From Bacteroidales bacterium (GTDB lineage Bacteria; Bacteroidota; Bacteroidia; Bacteroidales; UBA3663): a stretch of 64,000 bases of DNA. The notes beneath the pieces were generated by a model that was given only the letters and a program-made list of their open reading frames with translations, searched no databases and was not told the DNA's origin. Positions 17,511-26,941 of this stretch are shown here, in pieces. The DNA lies in the NCBI GenBank assembly GCA_024694125.1, contig JAILKE010000014.1, positions 51,294 to 115,293 of the forward strand, given 5' to 3'. Within the stretch, counting starts at the first letter, position 1; each line of letters begins with the position of its first letter. Both the position numbers and the translations under genes were made by a program.

Positions 17511-18929
17511 TTATTTGAACTTGAAGAAGCTCTTTGCGTTGTTGTAGCAGATGTCTTCAATCATCTGGTTAACACGCTCAGCCTCGTAGCCAGTGTATGG
17601 GATGAGACCGTCCTCGATGTCCTGGCCAACCAGGTTACAGAGGGTGCGACGGAAGTACTCATGACGTGGGTAAGAGAGGAATGAGCGGCTGTCGGTGAGC
17701 ATACCGACGAAGCGAGAGAGCAGACCGAGCAGAGAGAGCGCATTCATCTGCTTCTCCATACCGTCCTTCTGATCCAGGAACCACCAGCCAGAACCGAACT
17801 GGATCTTGCCAGCTACGCTGCCATCCTGGAAGTTGCCCAACATGGTGGCGATAACCTCGTTGGCACATGGGTTGAGGTTGTAGAGGATGGTCTTGGCCAA
17901 TTTGCCTTCAGAGTTGAGCTCGTCCAGGAAGTGGCTCATAGCCTTGGCAGTGGTGAACTCGCCGATAGAGTCGAAGCCAGTGTCGGCACCGAGTTTGGCG
18001 AACATCTTGCTGTTGTTGTTGCGGATAGCGCCGTAGTGGTACTGCTGGGTCCAACCTGCGTTGAAGTCCATGATGCCCTGCTCGTGCATGTAGGCATGCT
18101 TGTACTTGCGCTGCTCCTCGACGCTGAGGGTCTTGCCAGCCAGAGCCTTGTCCAGGATAGCATCGATCTCAGCCTCGGTGTATGGCTCGTCATAGAACTC
18201 CTCGATACCGTGGTCAGAGAGACGGCAGCCCAATGATGCGAAGAAGTCATGACGCTTCTGCAGAGCATTGACCAGGTCGGCGAACTTCTTGATCTCGACA
18301 CCGCTTACAGACGAGAGCTTCTCGATATAAGCCTTCCATGTGGCAGCCTCGATGTTCATGCCAGCGTCAGGACGCCAGGTAGGCAGCATCTGAGTCTTGG
18401 CCGATGGGTCGGCTGCTACAGCCTTGTGGTATTCGAGCGAATCGGCAGGATCGTCGGTGGTGCAGACAGTCTCAACGTTGTAGAATTCCATCAATCCGCG
18501 TGGGCAGAACTTAGGATCGTTGTTGATGAGGTCGTTACACTTGTCGTAGATCTCGCGAGCAGTCTGAGGGTTCAGTCGCTTGTCGATGCCGAAAGCAGTC
18601 TTGAGCTCGAGGTGGGTCCAGTGATACAATGGGTTGCGGAAAGTGTAAGGCACAGTTTCAGCCCACTTCTCGAACTTCTCCCAGTCAGTGGTGTCGGCAC
18701 CAGTGCAGTAGCGCTCATCTATACCGTTAGAACGCATAGCACGCCATTTGTAATGGTCGCCCATCAGCCAGATCTGCGCAATCGATTCGAATTTCTTGTT
18801 CTCTGCTACCATCTTAGGGATGAGGTGGCAGTGATAATCGATGATAGGCATCTTCTTGGCATGCTCGTGATACAACTTCTGTGCAGTTTCAGTCTGCAAC
18901 AGGAAGTTTTCGTCCATAAATTCTTTCAT
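17511..18929 (-). CDS. uxaC: Uronate isomerase
   Basis: 472 residues, the usual UxaC length. The N-terminus (MKEFMDENFLLQTETAQKLY) aligns with E. coli UxaC from the first residue, fixing the start. DYHCHL supplies metal-binding histidines of the amidohydrolase fold, and GDHYKWRAMR and NPLYHWTHLEL are hallmark blocks. It converts galacturonate to tagaturonate (and glucuronate to fructuronate). It is divergent from uxaB across a shared promoter region and heads the minus-strand run of degradation genes. Confidence 0.94.
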   Translation of the reverse strand: MKEFMDENFLLQTETAQKLYHEHAKKMPIIDYHCHLIPKMVAENKKFESIAQIWLMGDHYKWRAMRSNGIDERYCTGADTTDWEKFEKWAETVPYTFRNPLYHWTHLELKTAFGIDKRLNPQTAREIYDKCNDLINNDPKFCPRGLMEFYNVETVCTTDDPADSLEYHKAVAADPSAKTQMLPTWRPDAGMNIEAATWKAYIEKLSSVSGVEIKKFADLVNALQKRHDFFASLGCRLSDHGIEEFYDEPYTEAEIDAILDKALAGKTLSVEEQRKYKHAYMHEQGIMDFNAGWTQQYHYGAIRNNNSKMFAKLGADTGFDSIGEFTTAKAMSHFLDELNSEGKLAKTILYNLNPCANEVIATMLGNFQDGSVAGKIQFGSGWWFLDQKDGMEKQMNALSLLGLLSRFVGMLTDSRSFLSYPRHEYFRRTLCNLVGQDIEDGLIPYTGYEAERVNQMIEDICYNNAKSFFKFK

Positions 18930-19036
18930 TTCACTTAGAGTTTATTTTGTTATTTTTTTGGTTTATAAGATTAAAGTTTTGCTTCAGCATACAAATTCAG
19001 TTGAAATGTGTCTGAATTTTTTGAATTTTTATGGTG

Positions 19037-19068
19037 CGAAGATACGTTTTTTTTCAATTCCTTACAAA
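19037..19068 (-). promoter_or_regulatory. Promoter of uxaC
   Basis: Minus strand: TTTG at 19068-19065, 20-nt spacer, TATCTTCG at 19044-19037. This gives a leader of about 100 nt. Confidence 0.6.
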
Positions 19069-19084
19069 AAAATGATGTTTTTTT

Positions 19085-19114
19085 TTTGAAAAGCAAATAT
19101 AATTAGTATCTTTG
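19085..19114 (+). promoter_or_regulatory. Promoter of uxaB
   Basis: TTTG at 19085-19088, 18-nt spacer, TATCTTTG at 19107-19114. Transcription would begin near 19120. It stands back to back with the uxaC promoter, so one regulator bound between could control both arms. No regulator gene lies nearby. Confidence 0.7.
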
Positions 19115-19205
19115 CAGTCGAAAATCAACCGAAATCAATCATTTTTTGTAAGTTAGTAGATACTATTTTAGCAAATAAGAATACTCAACTTTTAATTATT
19201 ATTTC

Positions 19206-20687
19206 ATGAAAGCTCTTAACAAACAAACTGCGCCTAAAAGCGTAGCCCCCGAGCGAATTATTCAGTTCGGCGAGGGTAATTTCCTGCGTGCATTTATCGA
19301 TTGGATCATCTGGAACATGAACAAGAAGACTGACTTCAACGCCAGCGTCGTTGTCGTACAGCCTATCGAGAAGGGTATGGTCGAGTGGCTCAATGGCCAG
19401 GACTGCCTCTATCACGTCAATCTGCAGGGTCGTCAGGACGGTCAGCCAGTAGATCAGCTGGACCGTATCGACGTCATCAGCCGTGCTCTCAATCCTTACT
19501 CACAGAATGCAGCCTTCATGGCTCTGGCCGAGCAGCCAGACATCCGCTTCGTCATCTCCAACACAACCGAGGCTGGTATCACATTCGACCCAAGCTGCAA
19601 GTTCACTGATGCTCCTGCTTCATCATATCCAGGCAAGCTCACCCAGTTGCTGTATCGTCGTTTCAAGACCTTCAACGGTGATCCTAAGAAGGGCTTGATC
19701 CTGATGCCATGTGAGTTGATCTTCCTCAATGGTCATCACCTCAAGGAGTGCATCGAGCAGTATATCGAGCTCTGGAAGGAGGACTTCGGCAAGGACTATG
19801 AGAAGTTCAAGAACTGGTTCCTCAAGTACAACTACGTATGTGCTACCCTCGTTGACCGCATCGTGCCAGGTTTCCCACGCAAGGACATCGCCAAGTTGCA
19901 GAAGCGTGCCGGTTATGCCGATAACCTGATGGTACAGGCCGAGATCTTCCACCTGTGGGTTATCGAGAAGCCATCCAACATGTCTATCGCAGCTCTCCGC
20001 AAGGAGTTCCCAGCTGACAAGGCTGGTCTGCACGTCCTGATTGCCGAGAGCGAGAAGCCATACCACGCACGTAAGGTGACCCTGCTCAACGGTCCTCACA
20101 CCGTACTGTCGCCAGTTGCATACCTGAGCGGTATCAACATTGTACGTGACGCTTGCCACCACGCAGTCGTAGGCAAGTACATCAAGAAGGTACAGTTCGA
20201 CGAGTTGATGCAGACTCTGGACCTGCCTATGGAGGAGTTGAAGAAGTTCGGTGCCGACGTACTCGAGCGCTTCGACAACCCATACGTCGATCACCAGGTA
20301 ACGAGCATCATGCTCAACAGCTTCCCTAAGTTCGAGACTCGCGACCTGCCAGGTCTCAAGATTTATCTGGAGCGCAAGGGCGAGTTGCCTAAGGGCCTCG
20401 TGCTCGGTCTGGCAGCCATCATTACCTACTACAAGGGTGGCACACGTGCCGATGGCGCACCTATCCAGCCTAACGACGCACAGGAGATCATGGATCGCCT
20501 GACACAGCTCTGGGCTACTGGCGATACCCGCAAGGTTGCTGAGGGCGTACTCGGTGCTACCGACGTCATCTGGAAGGAGTCTAAGCAGAACCTCAACGAG
20601 ATTCCTGGCTTGACCGATATGGTTACAGACTTCCTCAACCAGATTCAGTCTAAGGGCATGCTCGAGACTGTCAAGGGCATCCTCTAA
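19206..20687 (+). CDS. uxaB: Tagaturonate reductase
   Basis: 493 residues of the long-chain mannitol dehydrogenase family. The N-terminus IIQFGEGNFLRAFIDWI is the dinucleotide-binding signature of UxaB/UxuB proteins, and the C-terminal half has the family helices (KLLNGPHT-type block VTLLNGPHTVLSPVAYL). It reduces tagaturonate to altronate with NADH. The neighbouring uxaA decides UxaB over UxuB (fructuronate reductase). Confidence 0.9.
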   Translation: MKALNKQTAPKSVAPERIIQFGEGNFLRAFIDWIIWNMNKKTDFNASVVVVQPIEKGMVEWLNGQDCLYHVNLQGRQDGQPVDQLDRIDVISRALNPYSQNAAFMALAEQPDIRFVISNTTEAGITFDPSCKFTDAPASSYPGKLTQLLYRRFKTFNGDPKKGLILMPCELIFLNGHHLKECIEQYIELWKEDFGKDYEKFKNWFLKYNYVCATLVDRIVPGFPRKDIAKLQKRAGYADNLMVQAEIFHLWVIEKPSNMSIAALRKEFPADKAGLHVLIAESEKPYHARKVTLLNGPHTVLSPVAYLSGINIVRDACHHAVVGKYIKKVQFDELMQTLDLPMEELKKFGADVLERFDNPYVDHQVTSIMLNSFPKFETRDLPGLKIYLERKGELPKGLVLGLAAIITYYKGGTRADGAPIQPNDAQEIMDRLTQLWATGDTRKVAEGVLGATDVIWKESKQNLNEIPGLTDMVTDFLNQIQSKGMLETVKGIL

Positions 20688-20709
20688 TCAGCGATTCATC
20701 ACATAAAGT

Positions 20710-20751
20710 AATTAACGCCTGGAGACGGGACTCCCGCTTCGGGCGTTAATT
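20710..20751 (+). promoter_or_regulatory. Stem-loop between uxaB and uxaA
   Basis: AATTAACGCC (20710-20719) pairs with GGCGTTAATT (20742-20751), with an inner CGGG-ACT-CCCG stem. There is no T-run. It is a likely mRNA stability or partial attenuation element within the uxaBA transcript. Confidence 0.5.
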
Positions 20752-20768
20752 GATTTACAACTACAACT

Positions 20769-22274
20769 ATGAAACAATTTCTAAAGATTAACCCAGATGA
20801 CAATGTGTTCGTGGCTTTGGCTCCGTTGGCCAAGGGTACGACGCTCGATGTAGAAGGCCAGCAGGTGACCCTCGTCACCGACGTGCCGGCTGGACATAAA
20901 TGTGCGCTCAAGGACCTTGCCGAGGGCGAGAATATCATCAAGTACGGCTTCCCTATCGGCCATGCCCGTCATGCCATTCCCATGGGCAGTTTCCTCAATC
21001 ACGAGGATATCAAGACCAACCTCTCCGGTACGCTCGATTACAGTGGCATCCAGCTCAAGGGCCTGACACAGCAGCAGCCCAGCGGCAAGCAGTACACCTT
21101 CCAGGGTTTCAAGCGTCCTGATGGTCAGGTCGGTATCCGCAACGAGGTGTGGGTCATCCCTACCGTAGGTTGCGTCAATGGCATCATCAAGCAGATCGTC
21201 GAGCAGACCCGTGCAGCCTTTGCCGGACAGATGGGTACGGTCGATGGCATCTTCGACTTCCCACACAACTATGGTTGCTCACAGCTCAGTGAGGACCACG
21301 AGAATACCAAGAAGGTGCTCCGCGACATGGTGCTGCATCCCAATGCAGGCGGTATCCTGGTTGTAGGTCTGGGTTGCGAGAACAACCAGCCTAAGGTCTT
21401 CGAGGAGTTCTGCAAGGGCTACGACCCCGATCGTGTCAAGTTCATGGTCTGCCAGGAGGTAGAGGGTGATGAGGTTGAGTACGGCGTCAAGATGCTCACC
21501 GAGATTGTCAAGCACGCACAGACATTCCAGCGCGAGGAGTGCCCAGCGTCGGCACTGCGCATCGGTCTGAAGTGTGGCGGTTCGGACGGTTTCTCGGGCA
21601 TCACAGGCAATCCGTTGCTGGGAGCCTTCTCCGACTTCCTGTGCGAGACACAGGGCGGTACCACCATTCTGACCGAGGTGCCCGAGATGTTCGGTGCCGA
21701 GACCATCCTGATGGAGCGTTGCGGCAACAAGGCGTTGCTGGACCAGACCATCTCGCTCATCAATAACTTCAAGAACTACTTCCTCTCGCACGGTGAACCT
21801 TGTGGCGAGAACCCAAGTCCAGGCAACAAGGCTGGCGGTATCTCTACGCTCGAGGAGAAAGCCCTGGGTTGTACCCAGAAGTCGGGCAAGAGCGTCGTCT
21901 GTGGCGTGATGGAGTATGGCGAGCGTCTGCAGCACAATGGTTTGAACCTGCTCTCTGCTCCGGGCAATGACCTGGTGGCAGCCACAGCACTGGCAGCAGC
22001 AGGTTGCCAGATGGTACTCTTCACCACGGGTCGTGGTACGCCGTTCGGCACCTTCGTTCCTACCATGAAGGTGAGCACCAACAGCGGTTTGGCTCAGCGC
22101 AAACCTACATGGATTGACTTCAATGCCGGTGTGCTGGTCGAGGACCAGAGCATGGACGAGACGCTCCAGGCCTTTATCGCCAAGGTGCTCAGTGTCGCTT
22201 CGGGCGAGCTGACCAACAACGAGAAGGCTGGCATCCACGAGATTTCCATCTTCAAGAACGGTGTGACGCTGTAA
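20769..22274 (+). CDS. uxaA: Altronate dehydratase
   Basis: 501 residues. An N-terminal SAF domain (about 1-90) is followed by the catalytic UxaA/GarD domain with 'GYxRPDGxVGxRNxVxVIPTVGC' (FKRPDGQVGIRNEVWVIPTV) and conserved Cys/His/Glu residues typical of this iron-dependent dehydratase. It dehydrates altronate to 2-keto-3-deoxygluconate, feeding KdgK. It shares the uxaB promoter. Confidence 0.93.
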   Translation: MKQFLKINPDDNVFVALAPLAKGTTLDVEGQQVTLVTDVPAGHKCALKDLAEGENIIKYGFPIGHARHAIPMGSFLNHEDIKTNLSGTLDYSGIQLKGLTQQQPSGKQYTFQGFKRPDGQVGIRNEVWVIPTVGCVNGIIKQIVEQTRAAFAGQMGTVDGIFDFPHNYGCSQLSEDHENTKKVLRDMVLHPNAGGILVVGLGCENNQPKVFEEFCKGYDPDRVKFMVCQEVEGDEVEYGVKMLTEIVKHAQTFQREECPASALRIGLKCGGSDGFSGITGNPLLGAFSDFLCETQGGTTILTEVPEMFGAETILMERCGNKALLDQTISLINNFKNYFLSHGEPCGENPSPGNKAGGISTLEEKALGCTQKSGKSVVCGVMEYGERLQHNGLNLLSAPGNDLVAATALAAAGCQMVLFTTGRGTPFGTFVPTMKVSTNSGLAQRKPTWIDFNAGVLVEDQSMDETLQAFIAKVLSVASGELTNNEKAGIHEISIFKNGVTL

Positions 22275-22300
22275 GGCAGTACAGCACCAGATATATACAA

Positions 22301-22347
22301 TCCACCCGCAGTACTCAGTATAGTGTACTGCGGGTGGATTCTTTTTT
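22301..22347 (+). terminator. Terminator of uxaBA
   Basis: A perfect 14-bp stem (TCCACCCGCAGTAC at 22301-22314 with 22325-22338) and a 10-nt loop, then TTCTTTTTT. Confidence 0.9.
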
Positions 22348-22434
22348 ATGGCCGATGACCGGAGCCGGTGATGATGGGCGGGATGGACGTTGATCGTTTC
22401 GTTTGCTCCCGTCGGTCAAATAGTCTGATTGATG

Positions 22435-23577
22435 TTATTCCGGGAGGAGGTTGTCGTTGCCCTCTCCAGCTACGAAGAGTTCGTAGGCATTGAGGTAGAG
22501 CAGAACCTGATTGACCGTATTGCCGGTCAGGTTGATGGTGCCGGTACGGGTTACCGTTTCAATTTCCTCGGCAGGGGTGATGACCATGACATTGTCCATA
22601 TAGGTAGTATCTTTAGACCAGATAGAGTACTCAATTTCAATCTTACATTCACCTGGAATGGTAAATAGTTGGATAGGCAGTATTCCGCCATTGTCCATAG
22701 TGTCGGTGAGTTGCGTCATTGTCGTGGATACGGCTATGACGTCTTCGTAGTTTTCAAATATGTTTATTGTCCCTGTCTCTCCATAATACTCGAGAGCGTT
22801 TTCCAGGCTTCCATATTCTGTTAACCAATTCGTATATTTTCTTTCGCCGAGTGAGTCTTTCATAACCTCTTCCAGTTTGGTTATATACTCGGAATATGAA
22901 ATCCAAGAGCCGATTGTATCACTTATGCCTTCCGTGCTATAGACTCCTTGTTGCGCTGGGTAAAGGTATATGTTCTTGATATAATAATCGTAGGTTTCAT
23001 CCAGCCCCATAGCATTGAATTGCACCATTGCAGTTATGTGGCGGAATGTGAGAGGTACTGTACCGAGATCACTTTTGTCTCGAGTCAGTTTGTTGTGCGC
23101 TATCAATACGTCTTTTGACATATTTTCGTAGAAAGTCATATTGATAGGCAAAATGTTTGGTACAACGAAATCGTAGTCGGTGGTGTCGAGGCTTATACTA
23201 AAGGCAAAAGGACTTGAATCCTCAATTGTGTGGTAGTTGTCATAGAGTGCTGTGACGTACACGGTGTCCTCTATGTCGTCTGGCCAATTACATTCTCCAT
23301 TCAGCTCAAGGTTCCCGTCCGTACAGGTCGCATATCCATGGAACAGTTCTGTAGAATCTGTCCAGACGTACATCCATACTACACCATTGATTTCGGAGTT
23401 CTCTTCTATGTATATGCTGGAACGGGTGCCCTCTACGTCAGCTGTGAAGGACATAGGGGTTCTGTTGCTGTTGCTGTCAGGGGTGGACGGAGACAGGTTG
23501 TCGTCGTCCTTGCAGCCGGTCAGGCTGAGTGAGCCGGCCATCAGGCCGCACATGCACCAAGTGATATATTTTTTCAT
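22435..23577 (-). CDS. Fimbrillin-family lipoprotein
   Basis: 380 residues. Lipoprotein signal with lipobox LTGC (Cys about 22) followed by acidic residues that favour export in Bacteroidetes (CKDDD). The domain that follows (MSFTADVEGTRSS, then PLTFRHITAMVQF) is typical of the FimB/Mfa-like fimbrillin family, which build or cap surface fimbriae. It overlaps the stop of the upstream GLUG gene by 4 nt, so the two are translationally coupled and probably act together at the cell surface. Confidence 0.72.
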   Translation of the reverse strand: MKKYITWCMCGLMAGSLSLTGCKDDDNLSPSTPDSNSNRTPMSFTADVEGTRSSIYIEENSEINGVVWMYVWTDSTELFHGYATCTDGNLELNGECNWPDDIEDTVYVTALYDNYHTIEDSSPFAFSISLDTTDYDFVVPNILPINMTFYENMSKDVLIAHNKLTRDKSDLGTVPLTFRHITAMVQFNAMGLDETYDYYIKNIYLYPAQQGVYSTEGISDTIGSWISYSEYITKLEEVMKDSLGERKYTNWLTEYGSLENALEYYGETGTINIFENYEDVIAVSTTMTQLTDTMDNGGILPIQLFTIPGECKIEIEYSIWSKDTTYMDNVMVITPAEEIETVTRTGTINLTGNTVNQVLLYLNAYELFVAGEGNDNLLPE

Positions 23578-25310
23578 CGACTGATAGTTTTCTTGTTGTT
23601 CTTGATATATAGACTGCTCTTGGGGAGGGTGGTGAGGACGTTGCCGTTCAGGTCGTACACGGGTACCTCCATATCGGTGTCATCGTCCAGAGCCTCAATG
23701 CCCGTCACGTCGAAGTTGTCTATGATCAGACCGATACGTGCCGGCGGGGCAGACATCGGCTGAGTGTAGGCTATGTATGCACGGTATGGAGCCGTGGTAG
23801 TGGTTGCTATGGAGCTCCACAGTGCATTGCTGGATAGATAATAGGTGATTTGGTTGCTGATATTTAGAGAACCACCTGTCATGGTGCCGCCAGTCTTCCA
23901 GTTGGTTGCTATGGATGCAGAGGTAATCTCGTTTGACAGCGTGTATGTATAGTCATAGTCGGAGTCGATGGAGAGTTCCTTTATGGTATATCCTGATTTC
24001 ATACGCAGGAATGCTGGTGTCCCAGGGGGCAGGGTATCCACTTCCTGTAGATAGATTACATAGAATTCATAGCCACTGACATCGTTTGACATCACCCCCA
24101 TCTCTTTGACGGAATACATATCGAAATAATCAACGCTATTTATACCATACGGCAGACAGATGGAGTGCCATTTGTGGTCTGAGTTTATGTCGCGGGAATA
24201 TGATATGGATGAGGCGGTAGGTGTCTCACTGCCGTCGTAGGGGATGCTGTCAGTCAGTATTATTTTATCGTAGTATCCAGTCTCTGCATTGATTGGATTG
24301 ACGTACAGACCACATTCCAGCTTAGATACAGGTATCGAATCACCCACGCTGGCTCGGCTGGGAAGGGGATATGAGGAATTTTTGATACTCTGATACCAGA
24401 CGGTATCTGTTTTGCTGCCATTCAGCAGGTAGCAGATGCGGCCAGATTTTATGTCGGAAGTTGATACACCGATAGCAACAGGGTCACTGATGGTTTTGCC
24501 AGTGTAACTTGCGCTGTTGTCGTAATAGGAGTTGGTAACCGTCTGGGTTTGATTACAGATGGCGGAGGAGTTCGATTTGTCCATCATGTAGGGATTGATG
24601 TCGATGGCAAGGCACGAAGTGATGGTGCCGTCGCTCATGCCTGCTATGCCACCGCAATAGGTGGCGGAGTCTGCCCATCCTACATTACAATCGTAGGCAC
24701 AGTTGCTGACGGTCGAGGTCGCGTCTATGTAACCGGCTATACCGCCAGTACAACTACCTACAGAGTCTGCCGAAGCCAGCATGCCGTTGCCGTAGGAGTA
24801 GCAGCGGTTCACCACACTGTTGTTCATCAGGCGACCAGCGATGCCGCCCGAGAACCACGAAGCCTTGAATCCACAGCAATCCATGGTCAGGTTGCTGATG
24901 TTGCCCCCACTCACGTAGCCGAACAGTCCGGCATCGGTCGAGATGGAATCGTGGTTGTAGAACAATCCCGTAATCTTATGGTCATTACCTATGAATGTGC
25001 CCTTGAATGGATGCTCCTCTGTCCCGATAGGGTCCCATTTCTTGCAAGATGATCTGTAATATGTACCTCCAGTCATGAAGTCGGAAACGAAGTCATCATC
25101 CCCTGCTTTAATATCTTTGAGCAGTTCTGCCTTTAGGTTCTCTGAGAGTTCTCCACTGTTAACCTGATCGCGCAGCCACTGCAGTTCTTCGAACGACGTA
25201 ATCTGGTAGCATCCATCTACGATGGAAGGTTCGGTCTGTGCCATGGCGCTGTTGCCCAACATGCAACCCAGCACAACGATCAGTGCGCTAAGAATTTTGT
25301 GCTTTAACAT
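23574..25310 (-). CDS. Secreted GLUG-motif protein
   Basis: 578 residues with a signal peptide (cleavage after SAMAQ). Residues about 100-260 contain repeated GLUG-like units (AGLFGYVSGGNISNLTM, GGIAGRLMNNSVVNRCYSYG, GGIAGYIDATSTVSNC), a beta-helical repeat found in adhesins and surface proteins. The C-terminal 60 or so residues (VYDLNGNVLTT, ending SLYIKNNKKTISR) resemble the conserved C-terminal tail of many secreted Bacteroidetes proteins. First gene of a two-gene operon with the fimbrillin-like lipoprotein. Confidence 0.75.
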   Translation of the reverse strand: MLKHKILSALIVVLGCMLGNSAMAQTEPSIVDGCYQITSFEELQWLRDQVNSGELSENLKAELLKDIKAGDDDFVSDFMTGGTYYRSSCKKWDPIGTEEHPFKGTFIGNDHKITGLFYNHDSISTDAGLFGYVSGGNISNLTMDCCGFKASWFSGGIAGRLMNNSVVNRCYSYGNGMLASADSVGSCTGGIAGYIDATSTVSNCAYDCNVGWADSATYCGGIAGMSDGTITSCLAIDINPYMMDKSNSSAICNQTQTVTNSYYDNSASYTGKTISDPVAIGVSTSDIKSGRICYLLNGSKTDTVWYQSIKNSSYPLPSRASVGDSIPVSKLECGLYVNPINAETGYYDKIILTDSIPYDGSETPTASSISYSRDINSDHKWHSICLPYGINSVDYFDMYSVKEMGVMSNDVSGYEFYVIYLQEVDTLPPGTPAFLRMKSGYTIKELSIDSDYDYTYTLSNEITSASIATNWKTGGTMTGGSLNISNQITYYLSSNALWSSIATTTTAPYRAYIAYTQPMSAPPARIGLIIDNFDVTGIEALDDDTDMEVPVYDLNGNVLTTLPKSSLYIKNNKKTISR

Positions 25311-25397
25311 ATCGTCAATTTATTTTGTTATCTTTTGGGGATAAATCATTACCTATTCACTGTCGGGACATAGTCCCATTTATAGTCAAATATACTG

Positions 25398-25428
25398 CAA
25401 ATATAAAACACTTTTTGCATATAGCGAA
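25398..25428 (-). promoter_or_regulatory. Promoter of the GLUG-fimbrillin operon
   Basis: Minus strand: TTTCG around 25428-25425, 19-nt spacer, TATATTTG at 25405-25398. A second TATATTTG lies at 25394-25387. The region 25430-25726 shows no gene. Confidence 0.5.
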
Positions 25429-25726
25429 AAAAAGTGTAAAAAAACGCATAGAAAAGTGCGATTTTTTACCTATATCCTTAATTTATTGGGTTGTTAGGTG
25501 TCAAAATCGCAACATAAATACCTAGGGAATTCCGCCATATCACAATATAATGCTCTGTAATAAATTAGTTCAATTATGGAATATCCTTTTCTTTAATTAA
25601 AGAATCCTGCATTTCAAACCCTATACATCTAAATTTTGGATATTGCATCATTAAAAAATTAAAGCGAATATAAGATAAATACAAAAGGTGAAAAGCGGTT
25701 TGAAAGGGTTATTTACAATACTTATA

Positions 25727-25763
25727 ATCATGCCCCGAACTTTAACTAAGTTCGGGGCATGAT
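25727..25763 (-). terminator. Terminator of the disrupted BspA-like gene
   Basis: A perfect 16-bp stem (ATCATGCCCCGAACTT, 25727-25742, with 25748-25763) and a 5-nt loop, lying past the stop of the minus-strand gene. The tail is only moderately T-rich. Confidence 0.7.
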
Positions 25764-25851
25764 CATTGTCGTTTTAGTATCACAATTTGGTTCCATCTAT
25801 ATTATCAAGACTATTTAATTGTCAATACTTCGAACTATTCAGATTTATTGC

Positions 25852-26808
25852 TTAACGTATTACCAATTTCTTTCCGTCACAAACATAAATGCCCGGTTTT
25901 AAATTGTCTGAAGTCATATGGATTCCATCTAATCTATAAATGGACTTTTCTTTTTTACCACCTGTATTTGAGATACTGAGAATATCTGTAGTTTCTTCTT
26001 CATCTTCACCTATTAGATAGCGTATAGTCGGAGCGTAATATGGGACAGAAGTTCCATCTCGGTTTTCAATACGAAGAAACCATCTTTGAGGTTTAAGAGA
26101 TCCGGCTTCACTTGCAGCTCTACTAAGACCACCTATAGAATTTAGTGCATAATAATTATTCCCATACATCTCCTTCCCTGAGATTCCTTCATAGGTGCCT
26201 ACAAACGTAAATATCTGCTTCGTAGAAGAGCAATTAATACTATCTCTTTTGGCCGCATGTATAGTTGCATTATTTAAGTTCAAAGTTAAAGTAGTTTGTT
26301 TAGAAGGTTTTATGATATAAGGGAAATTAGCCTCTGTGCTACCCGATTTCAAAATTACGAATTCAATAGTTAAACTATCTAAATTCCCATCACCATTATT
26401 ATCCCACTGGTGAGTGTCAATCAGTTCTCCTATTTTAACGCCTTGGGCTGTGAGAGAATCTACAGGAATAGAAAATGGTACATACAAGGGATGCCAATTC
26501 CCAATTCTGGAGAAGTTGCGTTTGTAAAGAAGATTAGCTGTTGTGTCTGTCGATAGAGTATATCTTTCTCCATCATTAATTTCAATTACAGCAGGTATTT
26601 CAATAATTTTTTTGAAAAGCTCCCAATAGTTCGCATTTTCGTATGCTGATTTGCTGCCTTTGGGAACATATAGAGTTGAACCTCCTCCAGAAGAAGCTTT
26701 TGCCCCTATTGTGGGAGGTATAGATTTTAAGATAATTACCGAATCTGGACAACAAATACTAAAGATATTTTCGCTAATATTTGTAACGCTATTTGGGATG
26801 GTGACATT
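25852..26808 (-). pseudogene. BspA-like surface protein, C-terminal part cut off by the prophage
   Basis: The frame is open well beyond the first possible start (26487), up to the prophage edge. The upstream part reads INVTIPNSVTNISENIF and GSTLYVPKGSKSAYENANYW, diagnostic of BspA-type leucine-rich-repeat proteins. The end (IYVCDGKKLVIR) is a C-terminal tail typical of secreted Prevotella and Bacteroides proteins. It lacks its own start and signal peptide; these lie at 63091-63959. Joining the two at AATGT gives one frame of 606 residues with the repeat pattern intact (CNKLTN, then VTIPNS). The fragment is unlikely to make an exported product. Confidence 0.88.
26804..26808. repeat. Target-site duplication, right copy
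   Basis: ACATT on the plus strand (AATGT on the gene strand), identical to 63091-63095. Five bp is the duplication size made by Mu-type transposition. Confidence 0.85.
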
Positions 26809-26880
26809 TATAATCCGTAAAACGAAACGTTGCTGATTTTTTAATCGAAGCGTATATTTTCACAAAACGAAACGTATCTT
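26809..26880. promoter_or_regulatory. Right phage end with transposase-binding-like sites
   Basis: Three copies of a site: AAAACGAAACGT at 26819-26830, AATCGAAGCGTATA at 26843-26856, AAAACGAAACGT at 26864-26875. They are spaced 22-23 bp, about two helical turns, in the same orientation pointing to the edge. The arrangement matches MuA-type end binding sites. Confidence 0.7.
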
Positions 26881-26898
26881 TCGTCGCCACCCCTTGAT

Positions 26899-26937
26899 AA
26901 TACCCCGTAAAGTTCAAAATGAACCTTACGGGGTATT
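26899..26937 (-). terminator. Terminator of the retroelement
   Basis: An 18-bp stem with one mismatch (26899-26916 with 26920-26937) and a 3-nt loop, immediately after the reverse-transcriptase stop. Confidence 0.7.
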
Positions 26938-26941
26938 TGCT

